Assembly (NCBI RefSeq): GCF_000711895.1
Contig: NZ_JONO01000033.1
Span: 1-60,220 of the forward strand
Direction of reading: 5' to 3'
From: Photorhabdus australis DSM 17609
Lineage (GTDB): Bacteria; Pseudomonadota; Gammaproteobacteria; Enterobacterales; Enterobacteriaceae
Length of the DNA: 60,220 nucleotides
Shown here: in pieces, positions 24,106-35,068 of the stretch
How the letters are laid out: each line of letters begins with the position of its first letter
How positions within the stretch are numbered: position 1 is the stretch's first letter
Program-made: the position numbers and the translations under genes
The notes under the pieces: model-generated
Databases searched by the model: none
Told to the model about the DNA's origin: nothing
The model's input: the letters and a program-made list of their open reading frames with translations, nothing else

Positions 24106-24390
24106 TAACACTAAGCAAAATCTGTCCCTATTAGTTGAAGTCGAGAGCATTCAGAATTCTGTATCACGATAAATTAATCTTTATAACTTTATTGACCCTG
24201 TAAAAGATCCGATAGTTCACCGAGTTTTCTTCTTATTAATCCGCTCAGGTTATTTACTCACTGACTCTTCTTTTACTGATAATTGCTTCACAGAATCCAA
24301 AAGTTGAAATTCAAATCCTCGCAGGTAACCTTGATTAACACAAACATTAACAAATAAGACTCAGAAATCGTTGCCAAAATAAAAATTCAC
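24106..24390. other. Spacer between convergent vapC and MARTX genes
   Basis: No gene or repeat seen. The MARTX terminator lies at its right edge. Confidence 0.5.
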
Positions 24391-24419
24391 AAAAAATGGC
24401 CCACATTGCTGTGAGCCAT
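24391..24419 (-). terminator. Terminator of the MARTX gene
   Basis: A 10 bp stem (24396-24405 with 24410-24419, one G-T pair) is followed on the minus strand by a run of six T. It lies about 40 bp after the stop codon. Confidence 0.8.
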
Positions 24420-24457
24420 GTTTATTTTTATGACAACTAATTACAATGAATTAATAT

Positions 24458-27400
24458 TTAAGCAAATTTTCCCTTGCCAATGGTTACATCAGTCCATGCT
24501 GTGGTAACAGCCATTCTCGCCTTGCTGTCCAGATTCTCAATAAAGCCATTATCGCCCGCTGTCGGGGAAAAACTACTCATTGCCTGAATCAATGAATCAA
24601 CCGCATTGTCAGACAGCGCTGTAAATTCACGCTCACCTGATTTGTCTTTATCCCCCATCTGTGTCACTAATTTGGCCCGATGACCATTAAAGTAATCATT
24701 AAAGGTGACTGTACCCACCGATTCAAAGAGTCCCTGAGCGGTGTGAACGGTGTTGCCCTCGGTATAACGGTTCACCGACAGCACCAAATCATAGCCACTG
24801 CGTTGGAACCACAGATTTTTCCAGTCAACACCGTTAAACAAGATCATATCTTCTGCGTTGATATCGTTAACCCGGTTATCAATCACCTCTCCGCTGACCA
24901 CAAAACTATCTACACCCGCTCCACCCTGGAAGCTGTTCTGATAACCGCCCAACACCAACAAATCCTGACCATCGCCGCCGTCAAATTGGCTGAACTTCGA
25001 AATCGCGGTAGCTATCAGGTGATCATCGCCTTCTCCGCCATTAATCACCGCATGGTAGCCCATCAGTTTAATCGTATCATTGCCGGAATAACCGTCGATC
25101 CGATTGTCATTACCAAACACTCTGGCAAAATCATTGCCTTCACCTAAATCAACCCGGTTGTTATTGCCGATGGTCACCGCATAGTCCTGACCGGCCCCGG
25201 TATCCACCCGGTTGTAGTTACCAGAAGTGACGACGTAATCCTGTCCATTACCCGCATCAATAAAACCACCTTCACCAAAGACAAAAGACTGATCATTACC
25301 TTCGCCCATAAACACATGGTTAATGCGTCCGGCCACCACGGCGGTATCATCACCCTTACCGCCAAACATCCAGTTTTCACGCCCCATCAGGACGCCCATA
25401 TCATTACCTTCTCCACCAGCAAAGATGTTGGATGTCCCTAGTGAGTAGTAAACATCATCACCGCGACCACCCCAGAAGTTGTTGTTATCGCCCAGATAAG
25501 CACCGAGATCTTTTCCGTCACCACCCCAGTTGAAGTTATAGTTGCCCAGCGATACATGGATATCACCATCTCCTTGCAAATGACCACTGTTACGCAGGAA
25601 ATCAAACGTCTTTTGCTTCATATTGAGCAAATCTGCGGTTAGATTCTCTCTCAAATTGGTCACTAATGATTTCATCTCTTGTTGTTTATCTTCGCTGAAC
25701 ATCGTCGCAAATAGGTTAGGTAAGTTCAGCGAATTAAAGCCAAATGCACGTTCTGCTTTACTATTAGCTTGAGCGCTATCACCGTTGATGTTAACTACAG
25801 AGCCTTGTTCCTGACTTTCATCAGGTGCTTTCTCTTTCAAACCATGACTTTCCGCAAATGTTCTGACCCCATCTTCCCCCGCATTGATGCCAGCCTTCAA
25901 ACTATCCACTAATTTTTCTGGATTGGTGAAGGCTTCCAGTTGATCACCGCCAAATTCCTTTATCACTTCCAGCATTTCTTTTAGCATAGCTTCGCCATCA
26001 ACAGGCTCTCCCGTCCGGGAAACAATACGTCCATCTGCGGTGTAATCCACACCAAAGATATCCGCTAAGGTAGTTTCTTCATTCACACTAGCTAATCGGC
26101 CAAGCAGCCTATTCTGAAGCTGACGCGGTAAATCCTGCGGGTTGTAGGTAAAGGTTGTTTTCGCCATGCCCGTTGCTGAGTATTGCTGAGTCATCAGACC
26201 AAACAGTGAACCCAGATTGGTATCCAAAATTGACTGGATATTGTCACCGAACGTAAAGTTCCAGTTACCGGTCGTAACCTGAATATCAGCGCCACGCCCG
26301 CCAACAGCAAAGTTGAAAGCCAGCTGCTGATTAGCCTTACGGAATTTATCTGCCCGGCTCATTTTGCCTGCATCGATACTATTGCCATTTTCGCCTAACC
26401 ACTGATTAAGTTTCTTATTCAGTGCTAATTCAGCATCATATTTTAAACCACGGCTGCTCCGCTCATGCTGAGAATCCAGATCAACCAGTGTGTTGTAGTC
26501 CACACTGCTGGTTTGATCTAAGCCAGAAATATCCTGCACAAATTTCTTCGCACCGGCGATTGTCCACTGCTGATCTTGTGCCGCTAACCAATCCTGCCCT
26601 TCACCGGAACGGGCAATACCTTTCAATACGCCAGCAACCCGGGCAGCACCATCAAATGGATTAACCAGCGGCGGCGTTGGGATGGATTTATCCATCATCA
26701 CAATCAGGTCATTACTACGATCTTGGTTGAAGCTGACGTTACGGTTACCAATAAACATCTGCATCCCTTCAAGCGCCTGATAGCCGCCAATATCAAAGCT
26801 ATGTTTACTATCACCATCACCGATGTGCACCATCACATTGTTATCACCGAAAGCCAGCGATTTAAAACCGCCAATTCCCACTTTGATGCCTACGTTCGAT
26901 GTTCCCCAATTGAGCGCGGTAAACTCTCCGTCACCGACATCCACCTGGATATTACCGGAGTAACTGAGCTGATTATGCGAGCTATCGTTGGCATTAACTT
27001 TTTCACGCTTCTGTGGCTTAATGAAAACTTCAGCATTATCGGCAATCGCCCCTTTGGTCACCATATCAGTCTCTGTGTGCCCCACTCTGGCGAGGTTGAT
27101 ATCACTTTCAGCAATGCCACGACGAACCTGTTCTGTATGATCGATCAGCTTATTTTGTTCATCCCAACTCAATACGATTTTGTTATCAGGCAAGTTGTTG
27201 ACCCATTGGTTATTTTTATCACGGGTAAATTTACGGCCCGTTGCATCAACTGCAACTTCGCTACTACGGGCGGAAACTTCACTACGAATCCCTTGTTTAT
27301 CCAATTCAGTAATAAAGTGACGAGCAAAGCCATCCCGCTTATCATCACTAATCAGTGAACAACCCACCAGACTAATGTGATCGGGTTTGCTAATAGCCTG

Positions 27401-30400
27401 TTCTCCCAGCTTAGCATCCTGATAAAACTGCTTTAGTTTCGTTGCCAATTCATCCGCGCTGTAACCACTCAGACGAATGTTATTCTGTTCTGATGTATCA
27501 CGACCATGACCGACAACCTGCCAGCGTAGTTTGTTTGATAATTTAGATAGATCGCCATAAACAACACGATATTTACCGTTGGCATCGAGTTGAATAACTA
27601 CACTGGAGTCTGGATGTTTACCCGCCAGATTAGCAGCTGCTCTGGCAGCTATCAGGTCATCTTCCATCTGAAGAATGATTTGACCCTCAAAACGAGTTTC
27701 ACGACCATCAATCTGTGGCACTACGTCCACCGTCTGCCAGCCATCGACTGGCTTGTTCAGATGACTATCGTCGATAATCGTCGGCTCTATCCCTTTATTG
27801 TTGCCAGATAATCCGTCTAAATCTCCTTCCGCAGGGCGACTTTGCGGTTTTACCACCGCATACTTCTGATAAAACTCCTGAGTTTCTTTAAAAGCATTAT
27901 CCAGCGCCTGATTTACCCACGCCTTGCCATTTTCCCCGGCAATCTCTGCCAGATCCTGATAATTGGCCGTGTAGCTGTTCAGTTTCTGCTGACGCTGATC
28001 ACCGGTTTCCTGCAATGCTTTGTAAACCGCCAGACTTTCATTGACAGAGTGACCACCATCAAATACCAAAAATGCCAGCGTATTGAGATAGCTTTGCCCG
28101 GTTGGGAAGTCAGGCTGCTTACTGGCAATATAGTTATTGAGGTGAACCATGATATTGGTCGAGCCAGACGCGCCTGTCACCACAGACTGGCCTTGCGCTA
28201 ATGCATTACTCTCAAATGTAGTTTCGCGTCCAGGGGTCAAAATCCGGCCTGCCGCGACTTTTCGTCCATACAAAAAGTCGTCATGTTTATTATTTGCAGG
28301 TTGGTAGGGCAGCGCCGTGCCATAATCATTGGTCTGCTTTTCCGTGATAACGACTTCGTGCGTAACACCCGTCCCGGTAGTCAGTTTAGTACCGGTTGAA
28401 CGGGCTTTAGTAATCACATTCTGATAGAAAGAATCCCCTTTTCTCTTCCAGTCAGCACTATCCATCCCCATTCCCGGAGTGGTCGCCATTTTTACCGCCA
28501 GAAACGGCACCTTAATCACAGAAAAACCATCATCAACCTTAGTCATCATGGTCTTGAAATTGGTAAAAGTTGGATCGTTCAGGAATGTCGTTACCTCAGG
28601 CACCCGGCAGAACCAAGGGCGAAAATCCTTATCAATCGCCTTAGCAAAAGCTTGCATCTTGCCGGCAATTTTCTGGTCACGTTCCGCACCTTCGGGATAA
28701 AAACCACTTATCCACTGTTCAAAATCCTGTACCAGGAAGTTACCTGTTCGTTCAGCGGTATCTTTCGCCTCCGGTGATGCCGTTTTCACCAGTTCATAGG
28801 CCAGTTCAGAATCAAAATGGCGGCCAAACAGGTTATCAATATATTGTCCGGTGGCCTTCTCTTTGTTGGCATCGGCCAACAGCTGTTGAGCCAGCGTGTG
28901 CAATTCAGGATGCGTTTTCAACTGGGTAACAGCATCCTCAAATAATTCTTTGGTTTTCTGAGGTGTTACTTGCCCGGTAAGCCAAAGTTCTCTAGCGCGT
29001 TCAATCAAAGGCTTACCTTCTGGGATAGCTTCTTGTTGTAATCGGCTGACGAAAACGATAAGGCTTTCGCTTTCGGTCTTAGGTGCATCCCGCTCCGCAG
29101 TGGAGTTAATCTGGGTTAATGGCTTAATTTGCCAATCAATGAGACGATTAATTTCGCTTTGCGCAATATCGTCTTTCAGGCCCACTACACGCCCGAAACC
29201 GTCAAAGGATACCTGCTGACCAAACTGTGGCACTTGCTCAGGTGGCACAGTGATACCCAAAATCCCGGCTGACTCCGCTCTCCGGGCCTGAAGATGAGCA
29301 ACCAGCTGCCCCATCTCAAAACGCAAGCTTTTCACCAGCTTACTACGCTGAGCGAATTCCTTAGGATCATGCTGCTGCCAATGAGCCAGTGCTTGTTCAA
29401 GCTGCAATACATGCTGTTCATCGGGTTGTTCGACAGTGCTGTTAAAAGCCTCACGCACGGCCACCAGCGCCTTACCAGGCCGATCGGTATTTATCGAACC
29501 AAGACGTCTTTTAGTCGAATCAATAAACCGTTTGTCTCCCTTATTCAGTAAGACAAGTTCTAATTCTTTAAGAACAGAAGAACGAGATTGATGGTTATTT
29601 CCTCCCAATCCTTGCAGATCAATACCCGAAATCGTTGGTGCTTTTCTGGTTAACTCTCTGGGCTGATTTAAGGTTGGTTCCACCGTGCCACCAGATGATG
29701 TTTCGGCAAACGATGATGTTTCACTAAACATTGAAATAACCGAAGCACCGGTATTTTCTGAACGGATACCCTTATTAAGCTGTAACCGATTGACCGCTTG
29801 CTGTGCATTATTGAAAGCAGCCAAATCTTCTGCTGTTAATGTTAAATCTTCACTAATCCAACCGTCAGATTCTGTCTTTGATTTAGGATCAATATGGCTT
29901 TTCGATTTCGCCATCTCAATTGATGTATAAGCTTCTCCAGACAAACCGCTACCCGTTGCCCCGATACGTTCTGGTTTAGCATCATCAGCCTGTTTAGCGT
30001 CTTTTGCATTCTTCTGCGCCTGAGCCGCTTTATTTTGCGCCGCTGTACTGTCACTTTCACCACGCTGTTTCGCCTTTTCATACTCGGTATTAGCGTCACT
30101 CTCAGCTTTTTTGGCCCGTTGTTTCTGTAATAATGCTTCTTCTTTTCTCTGTTCTGCTTTTTTCTCAGCATCTACAATATCTTCGTCGGCATTATCTATA
30201 TTTTCGAGACTTTTCTCTAAACCTGCCTCTGATTTCTCAATTGCTGTTTTTACTGTTTCTTGTTTATCAATAAAGTGCTGCTGTGCATCAGCTAATTTTT
30301 TCTGTGCAGTAAGTTTGGCCTTATTTAATTCATTCTGGATATTATCCAGATATCCAACAGCAAACCGATTACGCCACTCATCACCTGATTTACCATCATA

Positions 30401-33400
30401 ATTCCCATAGTTATTAAGCGCATCCATACCCTGAGTCATGGAGAATAGCTCTTGTGTGACTACCCCGGACTCTTTATTTATTGCATCACGCTGTACTTCA
30501 CCATTGGTATTCAGTTCATCCTGATTGGTTGATTCTAGTTGGAATTGTGATTTTGAAATCGCTTTAAGCTGTTTATCTTTCTCTTGTTCCAGGCGCTGAC
30601 GATTCATCTCAGCGTTTTCTTTATCCCTTAACGCATTTCGTGCAGCTTTATCCTGCTTCGCATGTCCGGTAACCGCATCAGCTTGTGGGGATGCCTGATC
30701 ATGAGCTGAACCAACATTATCGCCAATCTGCAAGGCATTCTGAATAACCTCAGTATCAGGCGTTTCTACCTGGGTGATTGTGCCACTCAAGTTGTTAGCC
30801 AGATCAGAGCTAACTTGATCAATTTTATCCATCTGGAAACCATCAATGGCGGAAACTTCGGTTAAATTAATCGCTCCTCTACCTTTATTGATTCCAGATG
30901 TATTAGCCTCATTGCCATGGATCAGATAATTAATCGCATGGCTACCTCCCACATTTAATACAGTTTGTTTAATATTCTTAAACAGATAAGAAAGATTGTT
31001 GCTTTTTGTGTTACTTTCCGCAATAGAAAGGCTGTAAAAATCGCCATTGCCAACCTTAATCGCCACATTATTGCGAGCATAAGAGGCATTGAAACCCAGA
31101 CCATCCCCAATATGAATATTGGCATTGCCTTTGCCTTTCATAATCGCAACATTAAGACCATTGCCAACTTTGGTATTGACGTTATATTCACCCCATACGG
31201 CATTGACTGAAACGCCGTTACCCACCCTGGTATTTACATTCAGGTCACCATGCGTCGCAGTTACACTTAAGCCATCCCCCACGGTAGTCGTGATATTAGC
31301 TTTGCCTTTCGCAGCAGTAACCTGCGTACCGTCACCCACTTTAGTAACGACATTGCCTTCACTCCACAAGGCATTAAAGCTGTCGCCGTTACCGACTTGA
31401 GTCACAACGTTGGCATCAGCTTTGGCAAGTACTACATTATTTCCGTCGCCTACTTTCGTAATGACGTTAGCTTTGCCCCAGGCTCCCGTGTAATCATCAC
31501 CGTTACCAACATGGGTAATAATGTTGGCATCACCCTGAACGACCGTGACTTCTCGCATTCCTCCCACTTTGGTAATGACATTCAATTTACCTTTGGCGAA
31601 ATTGTAACGGTCGCCATTACCAACATGAGTCAGGATATTAGCTTCACCCCAGACAGCGTTAACCCCTGTACCTTCCCCCACTTTAGTAATGATATTGGCT
31701 TTACCTTTCGCGAAACCAACGGTTGTGCCATCACCAACGTGTGTCATGATGTTACCCACATCGGAAACAAGCAGACCGACCGTTGTACCATTACCTACTT
31801 TCGTCAGAATATTGCCTTTACCTAATAGTACGGCAGCCGTCGTTGATGCACCCACATGAGTCACAACATTAGCCTCAGCCCCCGCCACAACTCCCATAAA
31901 ACCATCACCCACTTTGGTGACGATATTCGCCTCACCCAGTGCCAGTACACCTGTTAAGCCTTTACCAGAATGTGTCATGATATTAGCTTCACCAAACATT
32001 GCCGCCAGCGTTGTACCATCACCCACTCTGGTCATCACGTTCAATTCACCGGCAAACAAGCCAATACTGGTCCCTCCACCATCGTGAGTGTAGATATTGA
32101 CATCACCCACCATCAAACCGACCGTCAAATCATTACCCACTTTCGTCAGGATATTGGCTTCCCCGATCATAGCGGCAAATGTTTGACCATTACCGACATG
32201 GGTCATCACATTGGCCTCGCCTATCATTGCTGCCAAAGTCACACCATTACCCACTTTGGTTGCAACATTACCTTCCGCTAGCATCAGGGCAACGCTCATC
32301 CCATCCCCAACGTGGGTAAACACATTGCCTTCGGCTACCATCAGTGCCAGCGCCTTACCATCCCCTACTTTGGTAAAGACATTACCCAGACCACCCATCA
32401 ATGCCCATGCATCACCCTGACCAACATGGGTAAAGATATTGCCAGCACCAATCATGGCCGCAATTGCGGTTCCATCTCCCACTTTAGTAAAGATGTTACC
32501 TGCTGCTCCCATGACCCCCAGAGTCTGATCATCACCAACATGAGTCAGCACATTACCAATCCCAAGCATAATGCCCGTGGTGTCACCATTGCCTACTTTG
32601 GTCAGGATATTGGCTCCACCCAACATCACCCCCGTCGTACTCCCATTACCAATGTGAGTCAGAACGTTTGCACCACCGCCCATCAGTGCAACAGCATCAC
32701 CTCTTCCTTTTTTGGTGAGGATATTGGCTCCACCCAATGCAATTGCCGTGGTGTCTGATATTTCATTATCACTACTGATATGCGTGATAATGTTGGCCCC
32801 CCCAAGCATGCCAGAAACCAGATCACCTGCGCCAAGCTTGGTTAATACATTAGCGCCACCCAAAAGTACTGAGGAAATACTTCCTTTACCTTTTTGGGTC
32901 ATGACATTAAAACCACCGGCACCTAACCAATTCGCGCCGCCATTACCTATTTGGGTATGGGTGTTATATCCCCCCAACATAATAACCCGACTGTCGCCAT
33001 TACCCTGGTGGATTGAGATATTACCAATCGCCAGAAGATGCACCAGATATCGCCCATCACCGACACGAACCAGAACGTTTACCGCACCGCCAGCGTAAAC
33101 ATCCATGTTTCCATACTGATTTTGGTGGACAAGGACATTTGCCAGACCTGCGCCACGAAAAGTCAAATCACCTTGTTCACCACTTTTCACAATGACGTTG
33201 GCAGCACCTGCACCTTCAAAATGCGTATTACCGAATCTCGAACTATGAAGAATGACATTAGCAGCACCTGCACCTTCAAAATTAACATTGCCATTTATTA
33301 CACTGGATTTAATAACGTTTCCGCCACCCATACCGCTGAAATTAACATCACCGGAGCTATCACCGATGTCCGTAGATGATTTCACCAGTTCTTGATGACT

Positions 33401-35068
33401 ATATTCTTCAATATGTTCTAAATGCTCAGAAACACGGCGTACTGTATTGACTTGATATTGAAGCTTAGTGAGCGAGTATCCTCCCGCCTCCATCGAGCGA
33501 TAATCATTTTTAATTGAAAAATCTTCATTGGCCAAATCACCTGTATGGTCGCCTGCTTTGTACCACGCACTGGCATAATATTTCAGCTCTCCGGTTTTAG
33601 GATCATTTGCCAATTCCACCTTGACCACTTTGGTATATGACTCGACATATTTGGCATAGATATACGTATTTGGCTGACGATTCGATTTCACCGCTGAAAT
33701 ATCTAATATCAAACCATCAGAATAGATTGAACGCCCATGCATTTTTGCATCAACCAATGTGATATCTTCTGCTTTAGCGGTGGTTCCACTGGCATAAGTC
33801 ACCCACTGATTTTCCTGCAGATCTTCTTCAACAGTATGCTGAATAGTGACGGGTTGATGATGTTCAAAGATTAAATTGGAAAGACGATAATTATCATCAT
33901 TGCTTATATCATCAAATCCATTCTCTAAAGAGATATTTTCCGTAGCAAGATTTTCAAGTTGATTACCATTTTTACGCCATGAAGTCGCGTAGTAATTAAG
34001 TTTACCGGTTCCGGGATCATTTCTCAGTTGAACTTTGCTGATCTTAGTCTCTTTTTCGTCAGCAAACGCAAAGAGATAAGTATTAGGCTCAGTTGTTGAT
34101 TTAATACCTGTTACTTGCTGAGGTTTCTGGATCCCCATCTTCACTGTTGTTAATACAATTTCTTCTGCTTTAGTGTATTCCAACGCTTTATCATATGAAT
34201 CACCATCTCCACCTATTCTCGATATTTTATTGTAACCCCCAGCACCGGAGAAACTGATATTACCATGAGCTATATCAGAATAAATTTGGTTATAACCACC
34301 TGCGCCTTCAAATTCGATATTACCGCGAGTCTGTTCATATTTATCTTTACTATCTCGTAAACGTTGAATGCGATTTGATGCTCCTGCACCATGCAAGATA
34401 ATATCGCCTTCTCTCCCTTTACGAATAATGTGGTTATCAATCCCTGCACCAGTGAACTCAATATTACCGTTTTCAACCCGTGAGCTGATGCTATTTGCTG
34501 CCCCTCCACCGTTAAATATCACATCTCCGTGGCTTTCTTCATAACGGTCATACCAGGTACGGTCAATTTTGTTGCCAGCACCGGCTCCGATAAAGTTTAA
34601 ATTACCCTGATTAGTTTCATGCCATAACTCGTTATAACCGCCAACACCTTCAAACGTCACATTACCGGATTGACCTTTACGACTGAGGTTGTTATAAGCA
34701 GCGGCGCCGGCAAAATCCAGGTTACCGTGACTTCCTCGGTGATCCATAGAAACGCCACCCGCCGCACCAGCAAATGAAATATTACCATTACCGTTTTTAT
34801 CAATACTTGCGTAACCTGCGGCGCCATGTACATTCAGATCACCGTCAATATTCACTATTTTTAAATATCCGGCACCACCATCTACTGTCTTATCACCAGA
34901 ACTGGCATAGATTGTCGCCCCTAGCGAACCAACGATAATATGATCATTCCCTCCTTTGGCATAAATCTCCCCTCCCACTCCAATGGCAACAATATTATTC
35001 CCATCATCATCATCGTAATATTTTCCAGTGAAGAAATATTCTGTACTACGGTTTGATGATTTCCCCAT
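24458..35068 (-). CDS. rtxA: MARTX-family toxin (RtxA-like), compact form with one effector region
   Basis: This is a secreted multifunctional autoprocessing RTX toxin of 3536 residues. Order: N-terminal glycine-rich A-type repeats (about 1-680, e.g. GNISFAGAAGG), with two inserted non-repeat segments; about 34 B-type repeats (about 690-1370) of the form N-(V/I)-x-T-(K/H)-V-G-(D/N)-G; a charged coiled coil (about 1390-1720); one effector-sized region (about 1810-2430); a cysteine protease domain with His2520 (VVGHGRD) and Cys2570 (LVGCSL); a linker; and C-terminal RTX repeats (about 3150-3400, e.g. GGKGDD). I could not assign the effector to a known class. It contains GASGSTN near 2300, FDGGHSVNE with His2340 and WFCRV near 2153. 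The ATG at 35068 is preferred over a TTG 6 nt upstream because AAGGGA lies 6 nt before it. No rtxC, rtxB, rtxD or rtxE is beside it. Confidence 0.9.
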   Translation of the reverse strand: MGKSSNRSTEYFFTGKYYDDDDGNNIVAIGVGGEIYAKGGNDHIIVGSLGATIYASSGDKTVDGGAGYLKIVNIDGDLNVHGAAGYASIDKNGNGNISFAGAAGGVSMDHRGSHGNLDFAGAAAYNNLSRKGQSGNVTFEGVGGYNELWHETNQGNLNFIGAGAGNKIDRTWYDRYEESHGDVIFNGGGAANSISSRVENGNIEFTGAGIDNHIIRKGREGDIILHGAGASNRIQRLRDSKDKYEQTRGNIEFEGAGGYNQIYSDIAHGNISFSGAGGYNKISRIGGDGDSYDKALEYTKAEEIVLTTVKMGIQKPQQVTGIKSTTEPNTYLFAFADEKETKISKVQLRNDPGTGKLNYYATSWRKNGNQLENLATENISLENGFDDISNDDNYRLSNLIFEHHQPVTIQHTVEEDLQENQWVTYASGTTAKAEDITLVDAKMHGRSIYSDGLILDISAVKSNRQPNTYIYAKYVESYTKVVKVELANDPKTGELKYYASAWYKAGDHTGDLANEDFSIKNDYRSMEAGGYSLTKLQYQVNTVRRVSEHLEHIEEYSHQELVKSSTDIGDSSGDVNFSGMGGGNVIKSSVINGNVNFEGAGAANVILHSSRFGNTHFEGAGAANVIVKSGEQGDLTFRGAGLANVLVHQNQYGNMDVYAGGAVNVLVRVGDGRYLVHLLAIGNISIHQGNGDSRVIMLGGYNTHTQIGNGGANWLGAGGFNVMTQKGKGSISSVLLGGANVLTKLGAGDLVSGMLGGANIITHISSDNEISDTTAIALGGANILTKKGRGDAVALMGGGANVLTHIGNGSTTGVMLGGANILTKVGNGDTTGIMLGIGNVLTHVGDDQTLGVMGAAGNIFTKVGDGTAIAAMIGAGNIFTHVGQGDAWALMGGLGNVFTKVGDGKALALMVAEGNVFTHVGDGMSVALMLAEGNVATKVGNGVTLAAMIGEANVMTHVGNGQTFAAMIGEANILTKVGNDLTVGLMVGDVNIYTHDGGGTSIGLFAGELNVMTRVGDGTTLAAMFGEANIMTHSGKGLTGVLALGEANIVTKVGDGFMGVVAGAEANVVTHVGASTTAAVLLGKGNILTKVGNGTTVGLLVSDVGNIMTHVGDGTTVGFAKGKANIITKVGEGTGVNAVWGEANILTHVGNGDRYNFAKGKLNVITKVGGMREVTVVQGDANIITHVGNGDDYTGAWGKANVITKVGDGNNVVLAKADANVVTQVGNGDSFNALWSEGNVVTKVGDGTQVTAAKGKANITTTVGDGLSVTATHGDLNVNTRVGNGVSVNAVWGEYNVNTKVGNGLNVAIMKGKGNANIHIGDGLGFNASYARNNVAIKVGNGDFYSLSIAESNTKSNNLSYLFKNIKQTVLNVGGSHAINYLIHGNEANTSGINKGRGAINLTEVSAIDGFQMDKIDQVSSDLANNLSGTITQVETPDTEVIQNALQIGDNVGSAHDQASPQADAVTGHAKQDKAARNALRDKENAEMNRQRLEQEKDKQLKAISKSQFQLESTNQDELNTNGEVQRDAINKESGVVTQELFSMTQGMDALNNYGNYDGKSGDEWRNRFAVGYLDNIQNELNKAKLTAQKKLADAQQHFIDKQETVKTAIEKSEAGLEKSLENIDNADEDIVDAEKKAEQRKEEALLQKQRAKKAESDANTEYEKAKQRGESDSTAAQNKAAQAQKNAKDAKQADDAKPERIGATGSGLSGEAYTSIEMAKSKSHIDPKSKTESDGWISEDLTLTAEDLAAFNNAQQAVNRLQLNKGIRSENTGASVISMFSETSSFAETSSGGTVEPTLNQPRELTRKAPTISGIDLQGLGGNNHQSRSSVLKELELVLLNKGDKRFIDSTKRRLGSINTDRPGKALVAVREAFNSTVEQPDEQHVLQLEQALAHWQQHDPKEFAQRSKLVKSLRFEMGQLVAHLQARRAESAGILGITVPPEQVPQFGQQVSFDGFGRVVGLKDDIAQSEINRLIDWQIKPLTQINSTAERDAPKTESESLIVFVSRLQQEAIPEGKPLIERARELWLTGQVTPQKTKELFEDAVTQLKTHPELHTLAQQLLADANKEKATGQYIDNLFGRHFDSELAYELVKTASPEAKDTAERTGNFLVQDFEQWISGFYPEGAERDQKIAGKMQAFAKAIDKDFRPWFCRVPEVTTFLNDPTFTNFKTMMTKVDDGFSVIKVPFLAVKMATTPGMGMDSADWKRKGDSFYQNVITKARSTGTKLTTGTGVTHEVVITEKQTNDYGTALPYQPANNKHDDFLYGRKVAAGRILTPGRETTFESNALAQGQSVVTGASGSTNIMVHLNNYIASKQPDFPTGQSYLNTLAFLVFDGGHSVNESLAVYKALQETGDQRQQKLNSYTANYQDLAEIAGENGKAWVNQALDNAFKETQEFYQKYAVVKPQSRPAEGDLDGLSGNNKGIEPTIIDDSHLNKPVDGWQTVDVVPQIDGRETRFEGQIILQMEDDLIAARAAANLAGKHPDSSVVIQLDANGKYRVVYGDLSKLSNKLRWQVVGHGRDTSEQNNIRLSGYSADELATKLKQFYQDAKLGEQAISKPDHISLVGCSLISDDKRDGFARHFITELDKQGIRSEVSARSSEVAVDATGRKFTRDKNNQWVNNLPDNKIVLSWDEQNKLIDHTEQVRRGIAESDINLARVGHTETDMVTKGAIADNAEVFIKPQKREKVNANDSSHNQLSYSGNIQVDVGDGEFTALNWGTSNVGIKVGIGGFKSLAFGDNNVMVHIGDGDSKHSFDIGGYQALEGMQMFIGNRNVSFNQDRSNDLIVMMDKSIPTPPLVNPFDGAARVAGVLKGIARSGEGQDWLAAQDQQWTIAGAKKFVQDISGLDQTSSVDYNTLVDLDSQHERSSRGLKYDAELALNKKLNQWLGENGNSIDAGKMSRADKFRKANQQLAFNFAVGGRGADIQVTTGNWNFTFGDNIQSILDTNLGSLFGLMTQQYSATGMAKTTFTYNPQDLPRQLQNRLLGRLASVNEETTLADIFGVDYTADGRIVSRTGEPVDGEAMLKEMLEVIKEFGGDQLEAFTNPEKLVDSLKAGINAGEDGVRTFAESHGLKEKAPDESQEQGSVVNINGDSAQANSKAERAFGFNSLNLPNLFATMFSEDKQQEMKSLVTNLRENLTADLLNMKQKTFDFLRNSGHLQGDGDIHVSLGNYNFNWGGDGKDLGAYLGDNNNFWGGRGDDVYYSLGTSNIFAGGEGNDMGVLMGRENWMFGGKGDDTAVVAGRINHVFMGEGNDQSFVFGEGGFIDAGNGQDYVVTSGNYNRVDTGAGQDYAVTIGNNNRVDLGEGNDFARVFGNDNRIDGYSGNDTIKLMGYHAVINGGEGDDHLIATAISKFSQFDGGDGQDLLVLGGYQNSFQGGAGVDSFVVSGEVIDNRVNDINAEDMILFNGVDWKNLWFQRSGYDLVLSVNRYTEGNTVHTAQGLFESVGTVTFNDYFNGHRAKLVTQMGDKDKSGEREFTALSDNAVDSLIQAMSSFSPTAGDNGFIENLDSKARMAVTTAWTDVTIGKGKFA

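Noticed and set aside
31000-33100. Regular DNA repeats considered as a CRISPR array
   Set aside because: They are in frame inside the MARTX coding region, lack unique spacers of fixed length and translate to B repeats.
31119-33379. Several long plus-strand open frames opposite the MARTX repeats
   Set aside because: They come from the periodic codon pattern of the B repeats on the minus strand; their products are repetitive with no domain and no ribosome-binding site.
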